From positions 186,001-250,000 of the forward strand of contig NZ_FQUS01000004.1 of NCBI RefSeq assembly GCF_900129315.1: a DNA stretch of 64,000 nucleotides. The letters run 5' to 3'. Origin of the DNA: Fodinibius roseus (GTDB taxonomy: Bacteria; Bacteroidota; Rhodothermia; Balneolales; Balneolaceae). Every line of letters begins with the position of its first letter. The stretch's first letter is position 1. A program made the translations under genes and the position numbers. Positions 52,433 to 59,963 of this stretch are shown here, one piece after another. The notes beneath the pieces are model-generated. The model searched no databases. It was given only the letters and a program-made list of their open reading frames with translations, and was not told the DNA's origin.

Positions 52433-53397
52433 TGAATATCATCAAAGCAGGTTCCAGCGGTGTCCTGCTTCCGGATCTCAATATTGAATTCGATTGCAGC
52501 GGCACTGATGGGGGACACACTTTTATATCGCATGCCCATGCCGATCATATGCCGCGCAGTAAAAAAAGCCGGGTATATTGCACGGCCTACACGCGTGCCC
52601 TGATGCGGGAACGCGGGTTCGAAGGAACGGCACAAGTGCTGGAATTCGGGACTCCTCTTGATACGCAGCGGGCCCGTATTACGCTCTATCCTGCGGGACA
52701 TATTTTGGGGTCTGCCATGGTTTTTGTGGAAAGTGAACGGGGAAATGTGCTCTATACGGGCGACTGCCGCATCCCCCCTTCACCGGCCTCCGAGGGATTC
52801 GCTCTGCCCGGCCGGCGGGTGGACCATCTTGTTACCGAGGCCACGTTTGCACTGCCGATCTACAAGTGGGATTCTCATGAGAAGCTGGCTTCTGAGGTCC
52901 GGAGCTTTGCCTCGGATTCTTTAAAAAATGATTTTGCACCTGTTTTCCTGGCTTACGATCTGGGTAAAGCACAGGAAATCATGCAGATGCTGGCACCACT
53001 CAACAGGCCGCTGCAGATTTCCAGGGCCTGCTACAACCTTTGCAAAATATATGAGAGGGCCGGTTTTCATCTGGGAAGCTATGAAACCTATACCTCCTCA
53101 ACCTGTGAAGGAAAAATTTTAATCGCTTCCAGTCACGCGCTCAACAACGGTTTTCCAGCCGATGTTTCCAAAAAACGCATTGCGTATTGCTCGGGATGGG
53201 CTACAGGGACAACCAGGTTTGTCGGTCCGTCCATCGATAAGATGATTCCACTATCCGATCACCTGGATTTTTTTGAACTTATTGAGCTCTGTAAAGGGTT
53301 GAGACCTGAAAAGGTTTACCTCACCCATACGCCCAATGCCAGCGTGGTTCAGCACTACCTGGATAATCTGAATATTGACTCCCGGTTGTTGGAATAG
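52432..53397 (+). CDS. MBL-fold DNA exonuclease, ligase-associated type
   Basis: A 321-aa metallo-beta-lactamase-fold nuclease like the TIGR04122 'DNA ligase-associated exonuclease'. Zinc ligands are evident: SHAHADHMPR (about residue 33; HxHxDH), PAGHILGSAM (about 86), YTGDCR (about 106), EATFALPIYKW, and a late SDHLDF (about 283) followed by LTHTPNASVV. The set is intact, so it should be catalytically active, degrading or trimming DNA ends. Its ATG overlaps the stop of the small membrane gene and the DNA ligase homologue follows about 110 nt downstream. In other bacteria this exonuclease is coupled with a Lhr-like helicase and the pdeM phosphoesterase; neither is in the window. Confidence 0.9.
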   Translation: MNIIKAGSSGVLLPDLNIEFDCSGTDGGHTFISHAHADHMPRSKKSRVYCTAYTRALMRERGFEGTAQVLEFGTPLDTQRARITLYPAGHILGSAMVFVESERGNVLYTGDCRIPPSPASEGFALPGRRVDHLVTEATFALPIYKWDSHEKLASEVRSFASDSLKNDFAPVFLAYDLGKAQEIMQMLAPLNRPLQISRACYNLCKIYERAGFHLGSYETYTSSTCEGKILIASSHALNNGFPADVSKKRIAYCSGWATGTTRFVGPSIDKMIPLSDHLDFFELIELCKGLRPEKVYLTHTPNASVVQHYLDNLNIDSRLLE

Positions 53398-53507
53398 GAA
53401 ATTGGAGCCTGTAAACACTTTTTCCACAACATTCGCCGGGCGAGATGTTCGCACGGATAAGGCGCCGGAAACATATAATCACTTACAATTCAACTATACA
53501 GGTTAAG

Positions 53508-55247
53508 ATGTCTGATACATTTCGACAATGGGCTGAAGCCGTTCAACAGATAGCGGAGGCCCCCGACACGCCAGTCGGAATCACACGCTGTGCTACTTAC
53601 CTGCGCTCCCTGCGTACGGATAAAGGACTTCAACTTGCCGCTCGTTTTTTGGACGAACGAATCTTTCCCTTCCGCTCCGGGAAGCGTGTTGCAGTCGGAA
53701 GCCGGACCTACTCGACATGTGCAGCCGAATTTTGTGAAATTGACTATGAACAGGTCTTCAAACCGTGCAAAAAGGCGCTAGGCAACGCTCCCGATACGAT
53801 TGAAAAACTAATGCAGAATATTGAAGCGGCCCGTGACAGACGCTCATCTGCCGGACTTTCACTTTCAGATATCCGTCAAAACTATGAAAGGCTTTCCGGG
53901 CTCTCAACACGCACCGTTAAGAAAACCCTCCTGAAAAGCGCATGGCGGAAGATGACACCGGTGGAAATCAATTATTACATTCGCCTTATGCGGGGTGCAC
54001 TGGAGACCGGCCTTTCCTCACAGCAGCTGGCTTCCGCCCTTGCTGAAGCATTTGAGCGCGACCCTTCCCGGGTCCGCCATGCAGTGACAATCACGGGTCG
54101 TATGGGCCGTACGGCCCTGCTCTGCAAGCATGACAAGCTGGAGGAAGCCCGGTTTTTCCCCTTCCACCCGCTCCCGCCTATGTCCGCTTCACCAGCAAAA
54201 GAAGCTGAAGCTGTCGACCTCACTCGCTATGTGGCGGAAGAAGAGTTCGCCGGCCTGCGCACGCAGGTGCATCTTAGTGGAAATCGGGTGAAGCTATATG
54301 CATCTGACGGTACCGAAGTCACCGGTCCCTTCCCGGATGTTACACATTTTTTCCTGTCCCGCCCAATCCCGGATGTTGTCCTGGACGGGGTTATCTGTGC
54401 ATACCGGGATCGTGAAATCCTGCCCGGACAGCTGCTCCGAAAACGGATGAAGATGAAAAAGAAACGACCCGGCGCCGATATGCTGGAACAATACCCGGCG
54501 CTGTTTATCGCTTTTGATATCCTTTATCATAAAGGGGAGCTCATTTCCGGGAAGTCTTTGAGCAGGCGGAGACAGATATTGGAGAAACTGTCCGAGAACC
54601 ACTCGGTTCCCATTGCCAGCCAGTTTGACGTGCGGGACCGGGATCATCTTAAAAAATTATTTATCCGGTCGCTGTCCCATGGTAACGAGGGTCTTGTTCT
54701 TAAACTCAGAGAAAGCGCCTATGAAACATACGGGCAGCCCTCGGATTCATGGATTAACATAATAAAACCAGCCGGTTCACTGAAGACCGTGCTCATGTAT
54801 GTCCATACCGAAAATGGAAAACATGGCCGCCGCCATACCGGTTATACCCTGGGGGTCCGGGTGAGGGAAGACCCCCGCTATGAGGAAGAATTCATTCCCA
54901 TTGGCAAATCCGGTGCTGATGATCTGGGTGATGAAGAAACAAAACGGCTCAAGAAACGTATCCGGGATCTAACCGTTGAAAAATACGGGCCTACACTGGG
55001 ACTTATCCCGGAAATTGTGGTTGAGCTTGAATTTGATGACATTAGGCTAAACAAGCGAACGAAGGCAAATTATGTGCTTCACCGGCCGCGTTTCAGCATC
55101 ATCCGCTGGAATTCGGATCCGGTTGAAACCGCTACGCTCAAAAAGGTTGAAAATCTATATCAGAAAAAGATTAACCAAAATCGACTCAAACAGGATGAAA
55201 ATCCCTCGTTTTTAATTCATGAAAATTATACGTCGACAAAAGACTGA
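53508..55247 (+). CDS. ATP-dependent DNA ligase homologue with degenerate nucleotidyltransferase motifs
   Basis: A 579-aa protein starting at ATG 53508 (longer frames from 53445 lack a sensible start). It aligns by eye along its whole length with bacterial ATP-dependent ligases: N-terminal helical DNA-binding domain (1-220), nucleotidyltransferase core (about 225-430) and OB domain (about 430-560, ending RLNKRTKANYVLHRPRFSIIRW). In motif I the adenylated Lys and the Asp of K-x-D-G are replaced, giving E246-F247-A248-G249 inside AEEEFAGLRTQVH. Motif III LDGE is LDGV (295), and motif V W-x-K-x-K reads W415-INIIK. EGLVLK (394-399) persists. It likely cannot self-adenylate, yet the frame is uninterrupted. 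It follows the exonuclease gene. Confidence 0.8.
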   Translation: MSDTFRQWAEAVQQIAEAPDTPVGITRCATYLRSLRTDKGLQLAARFLDERIFPFRSGKRVAVGSRTYSTCAAEFCEIDYEQVFKPCKKALGNAPDTIEKLMQNIEAARDRRSSAGLSLSDIRQNYERLSGLSTRTVKKTLLKSAWRKMTPVEINYYIRLMRGALETGLSSQQLASALAEAFERDPSRVRHAVTITGRMGRTALLCKHDKLEEARFFPFHPLPPMSASPAKEAEAVDLTRYVAEEEFAGLRTQVHLSGNRVKLYASDGTEVTGPFPDVTHFFLSRPIPDVVLDGVICAYRDREILPGQLLRKRMKMKKKRPGADMLEQYPALFIAFDILYHKGELISGKSLSRRRQILEKLSENHSVPIASQFDVRDRDHLKKLFIRSLSHGNEGLVLKLRESAYETYGQPSDSWINIIKPAGSLKTVLMYVHTENGKHGRRHTGYTLGVRVREDPRYEEEFIPIGKSGADDLGDEETKRLKKRIRDLTVEKYGPTLGLIPEIVVELEFDDIRLNKRTKANYVLHRPRFSIIRWNSDPVETATLKKVENLYQKKINQNRLKQDENPSFLIHENYTSTKD

Positions 55248-55271
55248 ATCGCCGCGCAGTGAAAACGCGAT

Positions 55272-55332
55272 TTCCCAATTCCCAATTCCTAATTCCCAAT
55301 TCCTAATTCCTAATTCCTAATTCCTAATTCCC
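55272..55332 (+). repeat. Heptamer tandem repeat abutting the start codon of the HhH gene
   Basis: Eight complete heptamers of TTCCTAA or TTCCCAA (55272-55327) plus TTCCC sit directly before ATG 55333 with no spacer. The order is C-C-T-C-T-T-T-T in the fifth base (C = TTCCCAA, T = TTCCTAA). Such arrays change length by slipped-strand mispairing and could set spacing or translation efficiency. Confidence 0.85.
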
Positions 55333-56286
55333 ATGAGTAGCTGGACGCTTACATCCATCCCCCCGCACGACTGGTTCCTGTGTCTCGATATTGATCAATA
55401 TTTTGATCACGAACATGAACCCGAAAAAGTATTTGAAGAAGGCTTCAGACGTCCCATCCCCGTAGGTGATCGCGATGTGCTGATTACCACTTTTTTCAAC
55501 GGTAACCCGGAGGAACCGGAATTTCACTTTGAGAGTCCCGAACCGCTGGACAAATCAGAAATTGAAGAAGCCAATAGGAGCCTGAGTCGTATTTTAGGCA
55601 CCCAACTCGATTTGCGCCCCTTTTATGATAAAGCCGCTGACGATCCGGTATTGGGTTCCAAGCTCACCGAGCTGTACGGACTCAAGCGCATGTCCCGCGC
55701 CAACCTGTTCGAGGATACCATCAATCGCATTATCCAGATGCGACTTTCACACAAGCCCACGGCCAAAAAAATGGTGTATAAAGTTCGAAAGAATTACGGT
55801 TCGCTGGTTACTGAACTGGGAAAAAATGTTCCTGCCTGGCCCCGGCCCCACCAGCTGGTTAAAGCCAGCCCGATGAGCATCCGTAAACTGGGTCCCACCA
55901 AGCGCAAAGGAGAATTCATCATCGGTTTTGCCGAAGATCTTCTATCCGGCCAACAGGATTTGGACCAGTTGGAACAGTGTGATCCCCAGACTTTTTATGA
56001 CACCATCAGGGACGTACGCGGTGTGGGGCCTACTTCGGCACAGCAGCTGATGCTGTTACGCAATCGCACAGATGCCGTCTTTCCCAGCAATAAGAGCAAA
56101 GGCAAAGAAAAGGGACACCGCAGGTGGATTATTATGAGTTACGGAGGGGATCCGGATCATACCTCAGAAGAGGAATTCCGGCAGATGACAGCCTGCTGGG
56201 AAGGTTACGAAGCGGCGGCCCTGGAATTTCTGTTTGTTAACTGGGTACTCAAAGAAAAAGAAAAGAAACAGAAGTCAAAAAACTGA
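55333..56286 (+). CDS. HhH-GPD DNA glycosylase-like protein (AlkA-type fold), catalytic Asp apparently lost
   Basis: A 317-aa protein resembling DNA-3-methyladenine glycosylase II members: an N-terminal beta domain (1-75), helical domain with LFEDTINRIIQMRLSH (about 125-140), the hairpin DVRGVGPTSAQQLMLLR (about 227-243) and a C-terminal MTACWEGYEAAALEFLFVNW helix. In active relatives the hairpin is followed by D-x-FP-x-x-D, the last Asp being catalytic; here it reads TDAVFPSNKSKG, with Lys254 at the Asp position. The alignment is by eye. The start codon directly follows the heptamer array. It may bind DNA without base excision, or use a different nucleophile. Confidence 0.75.
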   Translation: MSSWTLTSIPPHDWFLCLDIDQYFDHEHEPEKVFEEGFRRPIPVGDRDVLITTFFNGNPEEPEFHFESPEPLDKSEIEEANRSLSRILGTQLDLRPFYDKAADDPVLGSKLTELYGLKRMSRANLFEDTINRIIQMRLSHKPTAKKMVYKVRKNYGSLVTELGKNVPAWPRPHQLVKASPMSIRKLGPTKRKGEFIIGFAEDLLSGQQDLDQLEQCDPQTFYDTIRDVRGVGPTSAQQLMLLRNRTDAVFPSNKSKGKEKGHRRWIIMSYGGDPDHTSEEEFRQMTACWEGYEAAALEFLFVNWVLKEKEKKQKSKN

Positions 56287-56402
56287 CATATCTCTTATGT
56301 TTCTTGTCGCGGTTAAAGGTAAACCCTCCCCATAAAGCAGGAAACATAGCAATAGGGAAATGGTGGATTCGGTTCCATGTAGTTCCCCTTGCCGATAGGT
56401 AG

Positions 56403-57206
56403 CTATTCCGGGTGAAGGACGACGGTAGCCACCACCGGCACGTGATCGGAGTATGTCTTCTTAATTGTCCTCAAGTCTACTACCTCCCAACGGCCGCTGT
56501 CTGACAGAAAGAAGTAATCGATTCTCCGGCCGGGATCGTCGGCAGGAATCGTCGGTTCCGGTTCTCCACTGAACAGTGTTGCAGCATCAGTCCACTGTTG
56601 CTGCATCTGTGCGTATTGCTCTGAATCGGGCGTGAAATTAAAATCTCCCCCCAGTATAATGGGAATATTTCTGTTGGAAAAATACCCGCTGATGGCCTGG
56701 ACCTGCGCCGTTTTATTCTCAGGAAACTGATGATCCAGGTGGGTCCCTCCAAAAATTACAGGTTGTCCCGATGCCGTCTGCGCTTCGGCAAACAGGAATG
56801 CCCGCACTTCACCCTCTTGTGGATTCGGCAGCTCAACCTTTTGAGGCGTCAGTGATCTTTTTGAAAGTAGTCCTATGCCGTAACCGCCCCCTCGGTAGGC
56901 TATCGTTTTCACGAAGTATCCCTTCATCCTGGTCAGTTCAGCCAGGCTATCGGTGAGACTAAAGGGCTTCCCATTATGGATTTCAGCCAGACGCTCCGTC
57001 ATCTCATCAACTTCCTGAAGAGCCACAAAATCGGGCTGTTCCCTGTTAATGAGATCGGCAATATCCTGCAGGCTGCTTTTGCCCTCATCATAGGCCTGTT
57101 CCGCATGATAGATGTTATACGACATTATGGTCAGGGTATCCTGCGCCGGAGCTGTCTTCCACGACAGCAGCCAGAGCATCATTAAAAAAAGGGGGGTTGC
57201 TCTCAT
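56403..57206 (-). CDS. Secreted endonuclease/exonuclease/phosphatase-family protein
   Basis: A 267-aa protein with a signal peptide (MRATPLFLMMLWLLSWKTAPAQ) and the EEP fold: TLTIMSYNIYHAEQ (about 26), DFVALQEVDEMTERL (about 61, catalytic Glu), GGTHLDHQFPENKTAQV (about 153), ILGGDFNFTPDSEQYAQ (about 186) and a late DYFFLSDS...YSDHVPVVATVVL. All metal and catalytic residues are present. It probably cleaves phosphodiesters or nucleic acids in the periplasm or outside the cell; substrates of this family also include inositol phosphates and sphingomyelin. It stands alone, convergent with the HhH gene. Confidence 0.87.
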   Translation of the reverse strand: MRATPLFLMMLWLLSWKTAPAQDTLTIMSYNIYHAEQAYDEGKSSLQDIADLINREQPDFVALQEVDEMTERLAEIHNGKPFSLTDSLAELTRMKGYFVKTIAYRGGGYGIGLLSKRSLTPQKVELPNPQEGEVRAFLFAEAQTASGQPVIFGGTHLDHQFPENKTAQVQAISGYFSNRNIPIILGGDFNFTPDSEQYAQMQQQWTDAATLFSGEPEPTIPADDPGRRIDYFFLSDSGRWEVVDLRTIKKTYSDHVPVVATVVLHPE

Positions 57207-57296
57207 CGTAGTTTTGAAGTACGCTTTAAAAATTAACGTGAAACTGCTCTGAAGATGATATCAAATTTCGTCGTGATATCGAAAAAAATATCTTAA

Positions 57297-57335
57297 AGAA
57301 ATCTTTACAAAATCAGGAGTTTTGCCAAGCCCCCT
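57297..57335 (+). repeat. Possible fragment of the dispersed repeat
   Basis: AAGAAATCTTTACAAAATCAG followed by AGTTTTGCCAAGCCCCC resembles the 3' ends of other copies (GGTTTTGCAAAGCCC). Only this tail is present; the match is weak. Confidence 0.3.
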
Positions 57336-57503
57336 TATAAGGTGTGGTGAGTTCCGGTCAAAAATTTTATGTTGTTAAATGGTCTTTGACAGTCGGTTTT
57401 CATAAATGTCTATTTATGGACACACGCATAAACTCACAGAATGCTACAGATCCCCCCGTACATCCATAACAATGGATACGAACAAGCAGTCATGAATTGA
57501 TAT

Positions 57504-58871
57504 TTAAAAAAATCTGGTAATTCCGTAGATCCCGGCAACGACGATGCCCGATACGCTCAGCCAGAATGCGACGTCATATAATTTTCCGGGTCTTAAATTG
57601 GCGTCCAGCCGCACATACCGGAAATGAACAGCCGCAAATACAACAACCAGGAGCAAAACTGAGGTAAAAAAGCCTCCTACAATGACCATCGTAACCGGCA
57701 GCTGTAAAAAGAGAAAAGACAGAGCCCACAAAACGGGAAATACCCAGGCCAGGATCGCTATCGTTTTTTTTCGCTGTCTGTTATCATAAAAATCCACCAG
57801 GCCCAGCTGTCCGAACGCATCCGCAAAAATACGGGTCCAGCTCGCCAGGGCCGAGAAAAGGGTGGAAAAGAGCACCACTCCCGCGCAAAGCAGAAAAACG
57901 TTTCTGGCTCCGCTGCCCATGGTCTCGGTATACATCCCGGAAAGCGTCTCGATCATCTCATATCCCTGCGGAATTTGATTTTGCGCATGCAACACCGCAG
58001 CCCCCAACAAATAAAATGCAGCGGTCACTAACGTATATACGATCATGGACAGGATAGCATCCCAGTACATCACCCGGATCCACCCTTTGGCACGCTGCCT
58101 CCATTCCTCGGTCTCTGCGGCGGGACCCGTGTAGGCGGCATAGCCTTTTTCGAGACACCAGTAATTGTAGTACATAATTTCGTCTCCGCCCACGCCGGTT
58201 ATTCCGAATGCGGCGATGGCTACTCCCGCCATAGCTGCGGGCAGATTAAATTCCAGTCCCATTGCCATCTCCTCCCAGGTAAATGCGTAGGAGGTATACT
58301 GCAGGAAGTAGACCGACAGAAAGGTAAACAGGGTAAAAAAAGCGATCATGACCAGCGAAAACCGTTCTACAAACGGGTAGTATCCCCGGTATACCAGTAG
58401 GGCTGCTGTCACTGTTGCGACGAGGGTCCATATCGTGACACTCAGGGAGGGAAAAACAATATTCAGCGTGATGGCCACCCCGCCTATGATACCTCCAACC
58501 TGCAGCAGCTTGAAAAACTGGATAAACAGCCAGGCCCAAATGGACCAGCTTATTTCTCTGAACTTCCATCCCGGCAATTTATTAAAAGCGCTCATTACAG
58601 TCTCGCCCGTACTGATCGCATGCTTCCCGAATTCCAGTTGAATAGTCACTTTAACCAGGCAACTCAGGAGGACGACCCAAAAAGTGACAAAACCCGCCCG
58701 GGCTCCCAGGGTCGTTGTAGCGATAAGTTCACCTGAGCCCACAATAGCGGCTGACAATATAAACCCCGGTCCCAAGTGGCTCAGGGTCCCCCAAAAAGAG
58801 GTCGGGGGCGTTTTGACACTCTCCTCCGTCAACACATAAGGATTCTCAGGTCTTCTGTTTTTCGGCTTCAT
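57504..58871 (-). CDS. Nramp-like divalent metal transporter, divergent metal site
   Basis: A 455-aa inner-membrane protein with about eleven helices in the Nramp (SLC11) pattern: LSHLGPGFILSAAIVGSGELIATTTLGARAGF (residues 31-62, TM1) and AGVAIAAFGITGVGGDEIMYYNYWCLEKGY (about 215-244, TM6). Classical Nramps have D-P-G-N in TM1 and M-P-H-N in TM6; here those positions read G45-S-G-E48 and G-V-G-G-D (226-230). The metal site must differ, perhaps for larger, more hydrated or chemically harder cations. Similar proteins occur across Planctomycetes and Bacteroidota and are still labelled Nramp. No Fur or MntR site was seen. Alone on its strand. Confidence 0.85.
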   Translation of the reverse strand: MKPKNRRPENPYVLTEESVKTPPTSFWGTLSHLGPGFILSAAIVGSGELIATTTLGARAGFVTFWVVLLSCLVKVTIQLEFGKHAISTGETVMSAFNKLPGWKFREISWSIWAWLFIQFFKLLQVGGIIGGVAITLNIVFPSLSVTIWTLVATVTAALLVYRGYYPFVERFSLVMIAFFTLFTFLSVYFLQYTSYAFTWEEMAMGLEFNLPAAMAGVAIAAFGITGVGGDEIMYYNYWCLEKGYAAYTGPAAETEEWRQRAKGWIRVMYWDAILSMIVYTLVTAAFYLLGAAVLHAQNQIPQGYEMIETLSGMYTETMGSGARNVFLLCAGVVLFSTLFSALASWTRIFADAFGQLGLVDFYDNRQRKKTIAILAWVFPVLWALSFLFLQLPVTMVIVGGFFTSVLLLVVVFAAVHFRYVRLDANLRPGKLYDVAFWLSVSGIVVAGIYGITRFF

Positions 58872-59148
58872 AAATCCCGCATTTTATTAATCTATCCATC
58901 TACAACTATTTTCATATCTGTCGACCCGTTATTCCTTTCTTCTTTCCAGAATCCTCGTCATTGCTTCCCATTTCAAGCCTTTCCTGTCCGACTTCCTGAA
59001 TTAGGTATGATACCGTACATAAGCCGGGGGCTCAATCCGGGAATTCGGGCACATGAGAGCGTTTCATAAACACTTTTTATACGTAACTTCCCAGGATTAC
59101 CGGATCGATACAGAGGGTTACCCCACCCATACGAATACGAAATTGAAC

Positions 59149-59928
59149 TTAGGTATTTAGCCTGATAAATCCACCATCGATCGGATAATCGGTTCCAGTG
59201 ATAAATCCCGCCCGGTCGGAGCAGAGATAAAGCACCAGCGCGGCAATTTCTTCCGGTTGCCCCATCCGGCCGATCGGCTGTGTTCGGGACAGTTTGTCAA
59301 ACATCTCATCCTCCCGGCCCGGGTAGTTCTCTTTCAAAAAACCATCGACGAACGGCGTATGAACGCGCGCAGGCGAAATACAATTACAGCGAATGTTATC
59401 ATCAATATAATCCTTGGCTACCGAGCGTGTCATTGTCAGTACGGCGCCTTTACTCATGGAGTAGGCGAAACGATCTTCAATCCCCACTGACGAAGCCACC
59501 GAAGCCAAATTCAGGATAACCCCACCGCCCTGCTCCACCATCTGTTTGATTACGGCGTGCATGCAGTTGTAGACTCCTTTTACATTTACCTCATAGATGC
59601 GGTCGAAATCTTCTTCGGCCGTATTTTCCAGGTTGCCCACATGCGCAATCCCCGCATTGTTAATCAGGATGTCAACCTGCGCGCATTCGCTTGTAAGTTG
59701 ATCAAAGGTACTGTGAACCTCCGGCTGATCACCGACATCACAAAAATAAAAGCTGCATGAGTGTCCCCCTGCTTTGATTTCATCACAGACCGCCTGTCCC
59801 GACTCTTTATCATAATCCAGAATACAAACATGAGCACCGGACTCAGCAAACAGCGAACAAATGGCCCGCCCGATACCGCTGCCCCCGCCTGTAACGACTG
59901 CCGTCTTATCATCAAATCGAATATCCAT
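59149..59928 (-). CDS. SDR oxidoreductase, probably L-fucose or 2-keto-3-deoxy-L-fuconate dehydrogenase
   Basis: A 259-aa classical SDR with TGGGSGIGRAIC (12-23), DYDKESGQ (NAD-preferring Asp, about 38), INNAG (about 88), catalytic Ser in NLASVASSVG (about 141) and Y-x-x-x-K in AYSMSKGAV (about 155). It ends with ITGTDYPIDGGF, typical of the fabG-like group. Its gene lies 35 nt downstream of the L-fuconate dehydratase gene on the same strand, so it most likely provides the dehydrogenase step of the non-phosphorylating L-fucose pathway; whether it acts on fucose or on 2-keto-3-deoxy-fuconate is not decidable here. Confidence 0.85.
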   Translation of the reverse strand: MDIRFDDKTAVVTGGGSGIGRAICSLFAESGAHVCILDYDKESGQAVCDEIKAGGHSCSFYFCDVGDQPEVHSTFDQLTSECAQVDILINNAGIAHVGNLENTAEEDFDRIYEVNVKGVYNCMHAVIKQMVEQGGGVILNLASVASSVGIEDRFAYSMSKGAVLTMTRSVAKDYIDDNIRCNCISPARVHTPFVDGFLKENYPGREDEMFDKLSRTQPIGRMGQPEEIAALVLYLCSDRAGFITGTDYPIDGGFIRLNT

Positions 59929-59963
59929 GATCTATCTTTTTTCTTTCAGGTCGTGTTTTCTAT

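Noticed and set aside
55272-55332. CRISPR-like array
   Set aside because: Units are 7 bp and contiguous without spacers; this is a microsatellite-type repeat, not a CRISPR array. No cas gene is in the window.
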